64,000 nt of DNA from Halobacillus litoralis (GCF_020171725.1 NZ_JAIVAJ010000002.1:124001-188000); one strand, 5' to 3'. Shown: positions 35,800 to 46,552, counted from the first letter of the stretch. Notes: generated by a model from the letters alone, not told the origin. Translations and numbers: made by a program.

Positions 35800-36090
35800 A
35801 TGCTACGTCTTGATTTGCAGTTTTTCGCCCAGAAGAAGGGTGTAGGTAGTACAAAGAACGGCCGTGACTCTGAGTCTAAGCGTCTTGGAGCGAAGCGTGC
35901 AGACGGACAACAAGCTACTGCTGGTTCTATCCTTTACCGTCAACGCGGTACTAAGGTTTACCCAGGAGCGAACGTTGGCCGTGGTGGAGATGACACATTG
36001 TTTGCGAAAGTAGACGGTGTTGTTAAATTCGAGCGTTACGGACGTAACCGCAAAAAAGTTAGCGTTTATCCTGTAGCACAGGAAGCGTAA
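35800..36090 (+). CDS. rpmA: Ribosomal protein bL27 with cleavable N-terminal extension
   Basis: A 96-residue protein of the peptidyl-transferase region. The N-terminus [14 protein letters not shown] carries the Bacillota extension; Prp is expected to cut after FF so that the mature tail can reach the P-site t[18 protein letters not shown] and [28 protein letters not shown] are conserved. A strong AAGGAGGTGGAG site precedes it. Confidence 0.98.
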   Translation: MLRLDLQFFAQKKGVGSTKNGRDSESKRLGAKRADGQQATAGSILYRQRGTKVYPGANVGRGGDDTLFAKVDGVVKFERYGRNRKKVSVYPVAQEA

Positions 36091-36118
36091 ACGAATATTG
36101 TATGGTTTCATACGTAAG

Positions 36119-36157
36119 AAGCCGCGCTGTGCATTTTGCATAAGCGTGGCTTTTTTT
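36119..36157 (+). terminator. Terminator of the rplU-prp-rpmA operon
   Basis: GCCGCGCT (36121-36128) pairs with AGCGTGGC (36143-36150), with a further short inner pairing and a run of seven Ts. Confidence 0.88.
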
Positions 36158-36201
36158 ATAGCTATAGGGTGATAAAAGGACGCCTTATGTAAAGGCGATG
36201 T

Positions 36202-36230
36202 TTTAGTTTGCCTCTCACATCTGCTATACT
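36202..36230 (+). promoter_or_regulatory. Probable promoter of the spo0B-obgE operon
   Basis: An extended -10, TGCTATACT (36222-36230), lies 39 bases before the spo0B start. The -35 region (about 36202-36207, TTTAGT) is poor, which the TGn extension may offset. Confidence 0.45.
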
Positions 36231-36268
36231 TTTTATTATCATGAAAAGGTTCGGAAGGGGCTGGGGTT

Positions 36269-38081
<1,813 letters not shown>

Positions 38082-38094
38082 GGAGGAGTTAACA

Positions 38095-38544
38095 ATGGCG
38101 GATTATAATGAAAAGTTTTATTTAGTCCGTAGTGACATCCTCCCGGAAGCGATGAAGAAGACGATTGATGCCAAGGCTCTTTTGGAAAGAGGGAAAGTGG
38201 AATCGATTTATGATGCCGTCAAACAGGTCGGCTTATCTCGCAGTGCCTTCTATAAATATCGTGACGCGGTCTTTCCGTTTCAGGCGATGGTGAAGGAACA
38301 GATGATTACGCTGTTCTTTCATTTAGAAGACCGTGCGGGGACCCTTTCGAATCTGCTGCAGACGGTCGCCGATTCCGGCTGTAACGTACTGACGATTCAT
38401 CAGACGATTCCATTACAAGGCAAAGCGAATGTGACGCTATCATTGAATACGACCGGTTTGACCGGGACGATCGAGCAGCTGTTGCAAAAGCTGCATAAGC
38501 TCGATTTCGTCGATCGAGTGGAAATTCTAAGTTCTGGAGCTTAA
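38095..38544 (+). CDS. pheB: ACT domain-containing protein PheB
   Basis: A 149-residue protein, UPF0735 type. The N-terminal half has a helix-turn-helix-like segment ([23 protein letters not shown]) and the C-terminal half an ACT domain ([33 protein letters not shown]) likely to bind an amino acid. It precedes pheA as in Bacillus. Once called chorismate mutase without good evidence; a regulatory role in aromatic synthesis is more plausible. Confidence 0.93.
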   Translation: MADYNEKFYLVRSDILPEAMKKTIDAKALLERGKVESIYDAVKQVGLSRSAFYKYRDAVFPFQAMVKEQMITLFFHLEDRAGTLSNLLQTVADSGCNVLTIHQTIPLQGKANVTLSLNTTGLTGTIEQLLQKLHKLDFVDRVEILSSGA

Positions 38545-38559
38545 AAGGGAGAGGTAGTC

Positions 38560-39435
38560 ATGGGAGATCAACGTATTGGATATTTAGGACCTAAAGGAAC
38601 ATTTACGAAAATGGCGGTGGACGCACTCTTTGACGGCGGAACGTTTGTCAGTTATGAAAGTATCCCTGCCTGTCTCGATGCCGTTGAGAATGGGGAAGTC
38701 GAAACAGGAGTCGTTCCGCTTGAGAATGCAATTGAAGGATCTGTACACTTAACGATCGATTACTTGGTCCATCAGGTGGATCAGTCCATCATCGCAGAGC
38801 TGACGGTTCCGATTAAACAGCATCTGCTCGTCCACCCAGACCAAAGCGAACAAGAAATTACGAAAGTATATTCGCACAGCCATGCGATTGCGCAGTGTCA
38901 CCAGTACCTTCACCACCATTACCCGGCTGCTGAACTGGAGTACACGGCTTCCACGGGAAGAGCAGCAGAAATCGTGGCAGAGAAAGGGCCGGGGATTGCG
39001 GCCATCGGAAACCACTTGGCAGCAGACCAGAACGGACTGAAGATCCTAGATACGGATATTCACGATTATGATAACAATCATACAAGGTTCGCCGTCGTCC
39101 AGAAAAAAGCACAGACGTTGAAAGTTAAAGATCATCAGCCGTCGAAGCATAAGACGACAGTCATGGTTACGCTGCCTAAAGATTATGTTGGAGCGCTCCA
39201 CCAAGTGCTTGCAGCCTTTGCGTGGCGTAAGATGAACTTATCCAAAATTGAATCCAGACCCATGAAGACAGGACTTGGCAACTACTTTTTCCTGATTGAT
39301 GTCGATCAGCCGTACGATCAAGTCCTATTCCCGGGCGTCCAGGCAGAACTGGCTGCGCTCGGTTGCGAGATCAAAGTGCTTGGAACTTATCCAAGTTATC
39401 AATTAGATGTCCCGTCTCCTGTAAAGAGCTCGTGA
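38560..39435 (+). CDS. pheA: Prephenate dehydratase
   Basis: Converts prephenate to phenylpyruvate in phenylalanine synthesis. It has 291 residues: an N-terminal catalytic periplasmic-binding-like domain (GYLGPKGTFTKMAVDALF, PLENAIEGSVHLTIDYL, and the NNHTRFAVV motif with the conserved Thr-Arg-Phe) and a C-terminal ACT domain with the SKIESRP Phe-binding signature. Feedback by phenylalanine is expected. Confidence 0.96.
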   Translation: MGDQRIGYLGPKGTFTKMAVDALFDGGTFVSYESIPACLDAVENGEVETGVVPLENAIEGSVHLTIDYLVHQVDQSIIAELTVPIKQHLLVHPDQSEQEITKVYSHSHAIAQCHQYLHHHYPAAELEYTASTGRAAEIVAEKGPGIAAIGNHLAADQNGLKILDTDIHDYDNNHTRFAVVQKKAQTLKVKDHQPSKHKTTVMVTLPKDYVGALHQVLAAFAWRKMNLSKIESRPMKTGLGNYFFLIDVDQPYDQVLFPGVQAELAALGCEIKVLGTYPSYQLDVPSPVKSS

Positions 39436-39451
39436 ATCAATGTTTTGGGCT

Positions 39452-39513
39452 CAAAAAGAAAGAGACCTCGGAATCCTTGATGTAGAAGGATTTTTGGGGT
39501 CTTTTTCTTTTTT
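39452..39513 (+). terminator. Terminator after pheA
   Basis: A long stem (AAAAAGAAAGAGACC...GAATCCTT with AAGGATT...GGTCTTTTTCTTTTTT) has a short loop. The A-rich left and T-rich right arms make it strong. Confidence 0.85.
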
Positions 39514-39627
39514 ATTTGTGATAATCTTAGGCTTTTTCATCAATCTTTTGCCTCTCTCTGCATAGAGTGTTAAGAAGCTATTATTGTCTTATTGCTTTTT
39601 AAGATTTACAGGAAGGGAGTTGCAATT

Positions 39628-40599
39628 GTGAGAATTCACATTGTACAAAAAGGAGATACACTCTGGACAATCGCTAAGAAGTATGGGGTCGACTTTGCAG
39701 AGGTGAAAGCCATGAATACCCAGCTTTCCAATCCTGATATGATAATGCCGGGTATGAAAATCAAAGTCCCTCAAGGAACTAAGCCTGTGAAAAAAGAGAC
39801 GCAAATGGCTCCTGTGAAGAAGGAAGCACAGGTGAAGACGCCTTATAAAGATACGTCACCGAAGCCGATGCCGGTCATTAAAGAGGATGAAAAAGAGAAG
39901 CCGGTGAAAGGTGTCATGCAGAAGCCGATGATGCCAATCCAGCCGCAACCTCAACCGATCAACATGAATATGCAGATGCCGAGTATCGATCAGCAGATGC
40001 AGAACTATTATACAACATTCCACCTTCCACAGATGCCGATGGCGGAGCCGGAAGAATCTTCTGAGTCCGTAGAGCAGCCTGTTGTGAAAGGTGTCGAGGC
40101 TCCTATGGCCCAGCCGATGCCACAGATGCCGATGCAGCCGCAGCTCATGCACTCAGATTGCTACTGCTGCCCACCGCATCCGATGCAGCCGATGCAGATG
40201 CCGATGCATCATCAAATGCCCATGAACGTTGCGCCGATGCAAGGCTGTGGACCGATGGGTGGGTATGAAGAAAGCCCGGATATGGTAGCGGGCACGCAGG
40301 CTGGCGGAGACTGCGGATGTGGAGGCGGTGGAAACCCGCAGCCTTATGGTTATGGACCGGGAATGGCTCCTGGTGGCCAAATGCCGTACGCTCAGCAGCC
40401 TCATATGCAGCAACCGTACATGCCACAGCAAAACCCTTATGGTCAGATGCCACAAGGCGGCGGATGGTATCCAGGACACGGACCAGGACCCGGTCAAGGT
40501 CAATGGTCACCATACGGACCGTGGCAAGGCATGCAGGGACCAGGTTATCCTCAAATGGGGCAGAACCCATGGCGGGATGATGATCTAAATGAGGAGTGA
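39628..40599 (+). CDS. safA: Spore morphogenetic protein SafA
   Basis: Organises the inner spore coat through SpoVID and binds cortex peptidoglycan. GTG 39628 was chosen because GGAAGGGAG lies eight bases upstream and it gives MRIHIVQKGDTLWTIAKKYGVDF, nearly the B. subtilis start. The N-terminal LysM spans residues 1-48 (ends MPGMKIKVP). The rest is a Met/Pro/Gln/Gly-rich low-complexity region with cysteine and CGCGGGG stretches that suit cross-linking. 323 residues. The last 11 bases overlap the next gene. Confidence 0.93.
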   Translation: MRIHIVQKGDTLWTIAKKYGVDFAEVKAMNTQLSNPDMIMPGMKIKVPQGTKPVKKETQMAPVKKEAQVKTPYKDTSPKPMPVIKEDEKEKPVKGVMQKPMMPIQPQPQPINMNMQMPSIDQQMQNYYTTFHLPQMPMAEPEESSESVEQPVVKGVEAPMAQPMPQMPMQPQLMHSDCYCCPPHPMQPMQMPMHHQMPMNVAPMQGCGPMGGYEESPDMVAGTQAGGDCGCGGGGNPQPYGYGPGMAPGGQMPYAQQPHMQQPYMPQQNPYGQMPQGGGWYPGHGPGPGQGQWSPYGPWQGMQGPGYPQMGQNPWRDDDLNEE

Positions 40600-41548
40600 T
40601 GATCGAAAAGGCGATTCATATACGGATCGCCTTTTTCATTGGCTGAAAACAGAGCAGAACCTGCCGATCACGCTCGAAAGGACTATCAAACCGAAAGTGT
40701 ACCAAGTCCGTTACAAAGGAAAACGAATGATTTTAAAAGGATATCGCAGGCCCCACATCCTGACCCAACAGCTCGAATTCTTCAACCATTGGAATTATGC
40801 AGAGTCCACAGCTGCCCGCCCTCTCCCTTTTGACTCCGAAACGTACACAAAAAGTAAACTTGGCTGTGAGTGGGGATTGTTCGAATGGGTGGAAGGCAGG
40901 CATGCTCATTTCGGGAAGAAAAGGGATCAGGATGCTGCCATCCATGTTCTCAGGCAGTTTCACCGAACGACAAAGGGGATTGCCGTGCTCGCTATTCCGA
41001 AGGATCCTCTCTACATTAAATGGGAGCGGAGGCTCGAGCAGTTCGAAGAAACGAGAGATGTATTTTATGACATGCGGAGAATGAAGCTGTTCAATGAACT
41101 CCGAACAAGTATGATGAAGCAATTGGAGAAGTTCGCCAACCACCCTTGGGGTGAAGTCGAAGAAAAAGCATGGGAGAATCATGAATGGCTGCACGGGGAT
41201 GTGGCGCATCATAATTTCATGATCGACGATGCTGCCCAGGCGAAAATGATTGATTTCGATCTTCTTCATACCGGACCATTCATTTATGATTATATACAAC
41301 TGGGGCAGCGCTTTTTACCGTATTTTTACTCAAAACCTGCCGATCTTTTAACACAATTTGAATTTGTCGATGATCATAAACTGTGGCTCCAGGGGGTGCA
41401 TGTGCCCGCGGATTTGTTAAGGGAGTGGCTTTTCGGATACCGGAAGAGTCTACGCGGGGAGACGTCACTCTCAAGGCACATCAGGAAGCTCGACAAAGCC
41501 TGGTCCAACCGCAAGATGTTTGTCCAGTCTACAGAATCTATGCTATGA
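40589..41548 (+). CDS. CotS/YsxE/YutH-type spore coat kinase-like protein
   Basis: A 319-residue aminoglycoside-phosphotransferase-fold protein. The Brenner-type motif is LHGDVAHHNFMI (about 209-220) and the metal motif IDFDLLHTGP (about 229-238); a Lys in VRYKGKRMILKGY could serve as nucleotide lysine. In Bacillus such kinases (CotH is unrelated; CotS, YsxE, YutH) are coat-associated. The start overlaps safA by 11 bases and has no clear ribosome site, so coupling to safA is likely. ysxE normally sits after spoVID, which lacks it here. Confidence 0.83.
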   Translation: MRSDDRKGDSYTDRLFHWLKTEQNLPITLERTIKPKVYQVRYKGKRMILKGYRRPHILTQQLEFFNHWNYAESTAARPLPFDSETYTKSKLGCEWGLFEWVEGRHAHFGKKRDQDAAIHVLRQFHRTTKGIAVLAIPKDPLYIKWERRLEQFEETRDVFYDMRRMKLFNELRTSMMKQLEKFANHPWGEVEEKAWENHEWLHGDVAHHNFMIDDAAQAKMIDFDLLHTGPFIYDYIQLGQRFLPYFYSKPADLLTQFEFVDDHKLWLQGVHVPADLLREWLFGYRKSLRGETSLSRHIRKLDKAWSNRKMFVQSTESML

Positions 41549-41585
41549 TTTAGATATACCATTCTGTGAAAGGATGAACAATCCT

Positions 41586-42323
41586 GTGGAGAAAAAAGTA
41601 GAAGAAATCGTTTCGTGGCTTCGCGAAAAGAAAGAAGAAGCAAATGTAAATGGATTATTGGTAGGCGTCAGTGGTGGAATTGATTCGGCTGTCGTATCGA
41701 ACCTGATTAAGAAAGCATTCCCAGACAACTCTCTTGGTGTCATTATGCCATGCAAAAGTCAATCGGACGATCAAGTTCATGCCAAACGTGTCATCGATGC
41801 CTGCGATTTGAAATCTATGACCGTCGATTTGACGGAGACACACAATGTGATGTTCAGTACGATCAAAGATCAACTGAAACAAACAGGTGATTTCAACGAA
41901 GAAAACGAACAGCTTGCCGATGCAAACCTTCGCGCAAGACTGAGAATGAGTACACTGTACACAGTGGCGACCAATTACAACTATTTAGTTGTCGGTACAG
42001 ATAACGCGGCTGAATGGTACACCGGATACTTCACAAAATATGGGGACGGCGGGGTCGACCTCGTACCGATCTCTAACCTCACAAAAGGTGAAGTCCGTGA
42101 AATGGCGGAATACCTCGGTGTTCCGGACGAAGTCATCCATAAGCAGCCAAGTGCCGGCCTTTGGGAAGGCCAGACAGACGAAAATGAGATGGGCACAAGC
42201 TATGCTATGATTGATCAACACCTTAAAGGCGAAGAAATTCCCGACAAGGACCGTGAAATCATTGAAGCCCTGCATAAGCGCTCGGCTCACAAGCGTCAAA
42301 TGCCACCTTCTCCGCCGCAGTAA
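41586..42323 (+). CDS. nadE: Ammonia-dependent NAD(+) synthetase
   Basis: Last step of NAD synthesis, amidating NaAD. GTG 41586 is preferred (AAAGGATGA at 41569 is the ribosome site; ATG 41574 lies inside it) and gives MEKKVEEIVSWLREKK, 245 residues, the compact form of NadE. The PP-loop ATP motif GVSGGIDSAVVSNLI and the GTDNAAEWYTGYFTKYGDGGVDLVPI segment are intact. No glutaminase domain is present. Confidence 0.94.
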   Translation: MEKKVEEIVSWLREKKEEANVNGLLVGVSGGIDSAVVSNLIKKAFPDNSLGVIMPCKSQSDDQVHAKRVIDACDLKSMTVDLTETHNVMFSTIKDQLKQTGDFNEENEQLADANLRARLRMSTLYTVATNYNYLVVGTDNAAEWYTGYFTKYGDGGVDLVPISNLTKGEVREMAEYLGVPDEVIHKQPSAGLWEGQTDENEMGTSYAMIDQHLKGEEIPDKDREIIEALHKRSAHKRQMPPSPPQ

Positions 42324-42347
42324 CAATGGCGAATATTAACAGACTAT

Positions 42348-42395
42348 AAACATCCTCCTTAACCCATAGTAAGGGAAAAAGGAGGATGTTTTTTT
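42348..42395 (+). terminator. Terminator of nadE that also contains the next gene's ribosome site
   Basis: AAACATCCTCCTT (42348-42360) pairs with AAGGAGGATGTTT (42379-42391), followed by Ts up to the ATG at 42396. The right arm holds the AAGGAGG ribosome site of the lipoprotein gene, ten bases from its start, so the hairpin can hide it. Confidence 0.85.
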
Positions 42396-42950
42396 ATGTG
42401 GAAACCAGCAACGCTGTCACTTCTTCTTGCACTTAGTTTAGCAGCCTGTGGTTCAGATGAAACACTGGACCTCGAGAAAAATACAGACAAGTATGAGCCG
42501 CTTGAATACCGGGCGGATGAGGGGATTGAGCGAAGAGGGCAGATCCCGACAGGTGAGGACAGCTACTTCAAGCGCTCAGCTGAACAAGATCATCTGGAAA
42601 GTAAATACCAAAACACCAGCAGAGGTCGGGACAACGCTTTTAACAACGAAGACTCGATGGAGATTGTAGAAAAAGTCAATGAACTGAAAGAGGTTACGCT
42701 CACGCAAGCTTTCACGACAAATGACAAAGTGTACATTGCGGTCATGGTCAACCCTTATGATTACCGCAACTCAACGATTTCAGAACGCGTCCAGCAAAAA
42801 GCGGAAGAAGTGACGGACAAACAAACCGTCATCTGGATCAACAACAACAAATGGGACAATTATAAAGACATGAACGCGCGCCTCAGGGCATCAGAAGCCC
42901 CTGACGAGATCAAGGACAAAATCATGCACTTCTTTAAACAGGACCGCTGA
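42396..42950 (+). CDS. YhcN/YlaJ family sporulation lipoprotein
   Basis: A 184-residue lipoprotein. The signal peptide ends in the lipobox LAAC with the modified cysteine at residue 18. The C-terminal ~100 residues (DSMEIVEKVNELKEVTLTQAFTTNDKVYIAVMVN ... VIWINNNKWDNYKDMNARL) match the YhcN/YlaJ family, made in the forespore and implicated in germination or spore membrane function. The ribosome site lies within the preceding hairpin. Confidence 0.88.
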   Translation: MWKPATLSLLLALSLAACGSDETLDLEKNTDKYEPLEYRADEGIERRGQIPTGEDSYFKRSAEQDHLESKYQNTSRGRDNAFNNEDSMEIVEKVNELKEVTLTQAFTTNDKVYIAVMVNPYDYRNSTISERVQQKAEEVTDKQTVIWINNNKWDNYKDMNARLRASEAPDEIKDKIMHFFKQDR

Positions 42951-43029
42951 CATCCTCTCCCTTTAATCTTTTCTTTTACATATGGTATATTTGTAAAGGA
43001 AAAGATTTGCTTTGGAGAGGAGAATGTCC

Positions 43030-43782
43030 ATGGCTGGTCATTCAAAATGGAGTAACATTAAACACCGCAAAGGTGCACAAGACAAAAAACGCGGAAAGCT
43101 TTTCATGAAGCTCGCACGTGAAATTTATATGGCTGCAAGAGAGGGTGGAGGGGATCAGGACATGAACCCGCCGCTTCGTCAGGCCGTTGATAAAGCAAGG
43201 TCCAACAATATGCCGAATGACAATATCGACCGCGCCATTAAGAAGGCGACCGGAGATCTCGACGGCGTCAATTATGAAGAATTCACTTATGAAGGGTATG
43301 GCCCTGGCGGAGTAGCGGTCATGGTGAAAGTATTGACGGATAATAAGAACCGAACAGCTGCCGATGTCCGCCATGCCTTCAACAAAAATGACGGCAACCT
43401 CGGGGAGAACGGCTGTGTAGCTTTTCTATTCAACCGTAAAGGATATTTGGTCATCGATCGTACTGAATCGGACGCTGATGAAGAGGAGATGCTCCTTGAA
43501 GCCATCGAAGCAGGTGCGGAAGATATGGAAACGACAGACAGTCATTTCGAAATCTATACAGAACCTGAGTCCTTCACAGACGTCAAAAAGACACTTGAAG
43601 ACGATGGGTACACCTTCACGACAAATGAAGTGACGATGATTCCTGAGACGTACACCCCTCTTGATGAGGACGGGGTCGAGAAGATGCTTAAGCTGATCGA
43701 CATGCTCGAGGATAACGATGACGTATCCGAAGTCTATCACAACCTCGACGCCGACGAAGAAGTCTTAGAAAAATTAACGTAA
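43030..43782 (+). CDS. yebC: YebC/PmpR family regulator
   Basis: Cytoplasmic protein of the widespread YebC family (B. subtilis yrbC), described as DNA-binding regulator and more recently as translation factor for proline-rich stretches. ATG 43030 gives [30 protein letters not shown] lies seven bases upstream. 250 residues. The conserved acidic groove region [18 protein letters not shown] is present. Confidence 0.95.
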   Translation: MAGHSKWSNIKHRKGAQDKKRGKLFMKLAREIYMAAREGGGDQDMNPPLRQAVDKARSNNMPNDNIDRAIKKATGDLDGVNYEEFTYEGYGPGGVAVMVKVLTDNKNRTAADVRHAFNKNDGNLGENGCVAFLFNRKGYLVIDRTESDADEEEMLLEAIEAGAEDMETTDSHFEIYTEPESFTDVKKTLEDDGYTFTTNEVTMIPETYTPLDEDGVEKMLKLIDMLEDNDDVSEVYHNLDADEEVLEKLT

Positions 43783-43800
43783 CGCCCTCACATCTATGAT

Positions 43801-43844
43801 AATAACTTCTGTTTCTGGACACACTAGAAACAGAAGTTATTTTA
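43801..43844 (+). terminator. Terminator after yebC
   Basis: A perfect 16-bp stem, AATAACTTCTGTTTCT with AGAAACAGAAGTTATT, has a nine-base loop and is followed by Ts; it ends just before the bofC ribosome site. Confidence 0.88.
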
Positions 43845-43862
43845 ATTAGGAGGGGACCTGAC

Positions 43863-44429
43863 ATGTTACGGTTGGTTGGAACCATTCTTTTATTGTTGAC
43901 AGTAGTAGGATGTCAAGAAGGGATGGAAAGTAACGACCTGCCCTTTGCACAAAAAGGACAGGTGGAAAGGTCAATGATTCCATCTTCAGAAAAAGTGAAC
44001 GCTGTATCTTCCCGAGTGAACGCTGAGCCGCTGGAGTTGACCGTCGAATTGAATAAGCATTACCTCGACGGAGTCACGGAAACCACGAAAATACAGGAAA
44101 CCATTTGGTCTATGATGGATTTTTGGGCAGAATATGAACAATGGACGATCGAATCACAGGAACTCGAGCGCATCGTGTTCAGCCGTCAAGTCGAAGACAT
44201 CTCTCCCTTGACGAAGAAGCAGGGGTACTTCGGGCTGACCGATAACGGCGAAATCGCCGTATTCCGAGGAATGCCGGGCAACGGGGAAGTCATTGAATCT
44301 TTTAAACCCATCCCCGTCAAACCTTTGGAATCGAAACGAAGACAGGAACTTGAAAAAGGCATTAAAATCCAAGACTTCCGCCACTTCCAACAAGTGCTGG
44401 AACAATTGTCAACGAAAGAACCCGTATAG
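43863..44429 (+). CDS. bofC: BofC-like forespore regulator, predicted lipoprotein
   Basis: In B. subtilis BofC, secreted from the forespore, restrains SpoIVB and so times sigma-K activation. It has 188 residues. The C-terminal domain has the BofC pattern GYFGLTDNGEIAVFRGMPGNGEVIESFKPI followed by LEKGIKIQDFRHFQQVL. The N-terminal signal ends LLTVVGC, a lipobox with cysteine at 17; B. subtilis BofC is secreted with an ordinary signal peptide. It is upstream of ruvA, the normal place. Confidence 0.88.
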   Translation: MLRLVGTILLLLTVVGCQEGMESNDLPFAQKGQVERSMIPSSEKVNAVSSRVNAEPLELTVELNKHYLDGVTETTKIQETIWSMMDFWAEYEQWTIESQELERIVFSRQVEDISPLTKKQGYFGLTDNGEIAVFRGMPGNGEVIESFKPIPVKPLESKRRQELEKGIKIQDFRHFQQVLEQLSTKEPV

Positions 44430-44440
44430 CACCATCCAAG

Positions 44441-44509
44441 AAACAGTGATGTGAAAAGAGAAATTCTCCAAACGCAGGAGTCTCCTCTTTTTATATCACT
44501 GTTTTTTTT
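44441..44509 (+). terminator. Long terminator hairpin after bofC
   Basis: AAACAGTGATgtgAAAAGAG...TCTCC pairs with GGAG..TCCTCTTTTT...ATCACTGTTT in two stacked parts, then a T run. It is one of the longest terminators here. Confidence 0.85.
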
Positions 44510-44571
44510 GATGTAATTGTCAGGGGTGAAGTGTAACGGCTCCATCGGATCAAGTTCTGTCCGCTGTTTCG

Positions 44572-44626
44572 TGCAGGGGTTCTCAAGCCCTGCCGTCCTT
44601 TTCCTTTTTGGCAGAACCCCTCCGCA
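44572..44626 (+). promoter_or_regulatory. Unassigned hairpin upstream of ruvA
   Basis: AGGGGTTCT (44575-44583) pairs perfectly with AGAACCCCT (44613-44621), with a possible inner CAGGG/CCCTG alternative on the left arm. No T run follows. A TACAAT near 44654-44659 downstream could be the ruvA -10. Function not recognised. Confidence 0.4.
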
Positions 44627-44699
44627 AACAATAGGCGAACATGTGCTTCTATGTTACAATAAGAAAGTTAAGGAATATAGTTGGAGAGGGTTTAACGCC

Positions 44700-45317
44700 A
44701 TGATTGCATATATTAAAGGACAATTGACTACGATTGAAGATACAGCGATTTATCTTGAAGCAGGTGGCATTGGGTATGAGGTACTCTGCCCGAATCCATT
44801 CCGTTTTCAGGACCATCTCAATAAAGAAGTAAAAGTTCATACATACCATTATGTACGAGAAGACCAGCAGACATTGTTCGGTTTTAAGAAGAAAGAGGAC
44901 AAGCAGTTATTTGCGCAACTGCTGAACGTTTCGGGTATAGGTCCTAAAGGAGCACTGGCTATTCTAGGTACGGTGAGTGTGCCTGAGTTCGTCTCTGCAA
45001 TCGAGCAGGAAGACGATAAGTATTTGACGAAGTTCCCGGGAGTCGGCAAAAAGACAGCTCGTCAGATGATCTTAGATTTGAAAGGCAAGCTGATTGTCTG
45101 GCTGCCTGATGAGAAGAATGAGGATACGATTTTCTACCAAGACGGCCTCACGACTCAGGAGAAGCGCGAGCGAATCGAAGATGCTGTAGAAGCACTAAAA
45201 GCATTAGGATACACAGAAAAAGAAGTGAAGCTTGTTCGAACAGAGCTTGAGAAGGCGAAGGAAGGCACAGTGGATGACTTCGTGAGACAAGGCTTACAGC
45301 TTTTAATGAAAAAGTAA
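44700..45317 (+). CDS. ruvA: Holliday junction DNA helicase subunit RuvA
   Basis: Tetrameric junction-binding subunit of the RuvAB branch migration motor. ATG 44700 gives MIAYIKGQLTTIEDTAIYLE, the family start; the frame is open upstream but without RuvA similarity. 205 residues. The OB fold is N-terminal, the helix-hairpin-helix pair near 70-130 (LLNVSGIGPKGALAIL and LTKFPGVGKKTARQMILDL), and domain III ends the protein. It precedes ruvB. Confidence 0.96.
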   Translation: MIAYIKGQLTTIEDTAIYLEAGGIGYEVLCPNPFRFQDHLNKEVKVHTYHYVREDQQTLFGFKKKEDKQLFAQLLNVSGIGPKGALAILGTVSVPEFVSAIEQEDDKYLTKFPGVGKKTARQMILDLKGKLIVWLPDEKNEDTIFYQDGLTTQEKRERIEDAVEALKALGYTEKEVKLVRTELEKAKEGTVDDFVRQGLQLLMKK

Positions 45318-45335
45318 CGAAAGGGAGGAGCTGTA

Positions 45336-46337
45336 GTGGAAGATCGAATGATTTCGGGAGAACAGCAATCGACCGATCAGGATTTAGAACTCAGTCTGCG
45401 GCCGGAAACGTTAAAACAATATATTGGGCAGGACCAGGTCAAAAACAACCTCAGCATTTTCATCGAAGCGGCGAGGATGAGGAACGAACCTCTCGACCAC
45501 GCCTTGCTCTATGGTCCACCAGGGCTGGGTAAAACGACGCTCGCTTCGATTATCGCAAACGAAATGGGCGTTCAGTTCCGTTCGACAGCCGGGCCCGCGA
45601 TTGAGAGGGCTGGCGATTTAGCCGCCATCTTGTCCTCGTTAGAGCCTGGGGACGTACTGTTCATTGATGAAATACACCGCCTGCCTCGTTCAGTGGAGGA
45701 AGTCCTTTATCCAGCGATGGAGGATTTCTGTCTCGATATCGTGGTGGGATCTGGTCCGAGTGCACGATCAGTACGCCTCGACCTGCCTCCTTTCACACTC
45801 GTTGGTGCTACGACAAGGGCTGGTTTATTATCCGCCCCTTTACGAGATCGTTTCGGTGTTCACAGCCGATTGGAGTACTATGATACAGAAGCACTTTGTT
45901 CTATTGTAGAACGGACGGCGGATATTTTTGATGTAGAGATCGACTTTAATGCGGCCGTGGAAGTGGCGCGACGTTCAAGAGGGACGCCTCGTATTGCGAA
46001 CCGGCTATTGAAGCGTGTACGGGATATCGCCCAGGTAAGAGGCGAGTCTGTCATTTCGAAGGAAACGACACAAAAGGCACTTGAAATGCTTCAAGTCGAT
46101 GCTGAGGGCCTTGACTTCATTGACCATAAGCTCTTGCTTGGGATTATCGATGGGTTCCAAGGCGGACCTGTCGGATTGGATACGATTTCCGCTACGATCG
46201 GGGAAGAATCTCAGACGATCGAAGATGTTTACGAACCGTTCCTCCTTCAAATCGGGTTCATTCAGCGGACACCTAGAGGGCGGATCGTGACACCGAAAGC
46301 TTACGCACACTTTAATAAGGAGTTGCCGAACTCTTGA
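45336..46337 (+). CDS. ruvB: Holliday junction DNA helicase ATPase RuvB
   Basis: AAA+ ring motor for branch migration. It has 333 residues, GTG start behind GGGAGGAG. Walker A is [11 protein letters not shown] near residue 64 and Walker [23 protein letters not shown]. Sensor and arginine-finger segments ([18 protein letters not shown]) and the C-terminal winged helix ([13 protein letters not shown]) are intact. The last four bases overlap the next gene. Confidence 0.97.
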   Translation: MEDRMISGEQQSTDQDLELSLRPETLKQYIGQDQVKNNLSIFIEAARMRNEPLDHALLYGPPGLGKTTLASIIANEMGVQFRSTAGPAIERAGDLAAILSSLEPGDVLFIDEIHRLPRSVEEVLYPAMEDFCLDIVVGSGPSARSVRLDLPPFTLVGATTRAGLLSAPLRDRFGVHSRLEYYDTEALCSIVERTADIFDVEIDFNAAVEVARRSRGTPRIANRLLKRVRDIAQVRGESVISKETTQKALEMLQVDAEGLDFIDHKLLLGIIDGFQGGPVGLDTISATIGEESQTIEDVYEPFLLQIGFIQRTPRGRIVTPKAYAHFNKELPNS

Positions 46338-46534
46338 CGGACTTTGGGAAAATCTTTATTGTGATAGGGATTGTATTTATATTGATCGGAGTGATCTGGA
46401 CATTTATCGGAAAGCTGCCCGGTGATTTCATATTCAAAAAAGGGAACACAACGGTTTATTTTCCAATTATGACATCGATTGTTGTCAGTATCGTCCTGTC
46501 ACTGATCTTTTATTTTATAGGAAAAATACGTTAG
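46334..46534 (+). CDS. DUF2905 family small membrane protein
   Basis: A 66-residue protein with two hydrophobic helices (about 5-27 and 43-64) around the loop [19 protein letters not shown], typical of DUF2905. TTG start at 46334 overlaps the ruvB stop. The family is often found beside ruvB or queA; its function is unknown. Confidence 0.88.
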   Translation: MTDFGKIFIVIGIVFILIGVIWTFIGKLPGDFIFKKGNTTVYFPIMTSIVVSIVLSLIFYFIGKIR

Positions 46535-46552
46535 GTAGAATAGGGGATAGAT

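Noticed and set aside
40145..40570. Overlapping frames on both strands within the SafA low-complexity region
   Set aside because: They arise from the Met/Pro/Gln-rich repeats of safA; SafA itself is well supported in its frame.
44517..44699. 61-codon upstream extension of ruvA
   Set aside because: RuvA proteins begin MIAYIKG, encoded at 44700; the upstream codons cover hairpin and promoter-like sequence.
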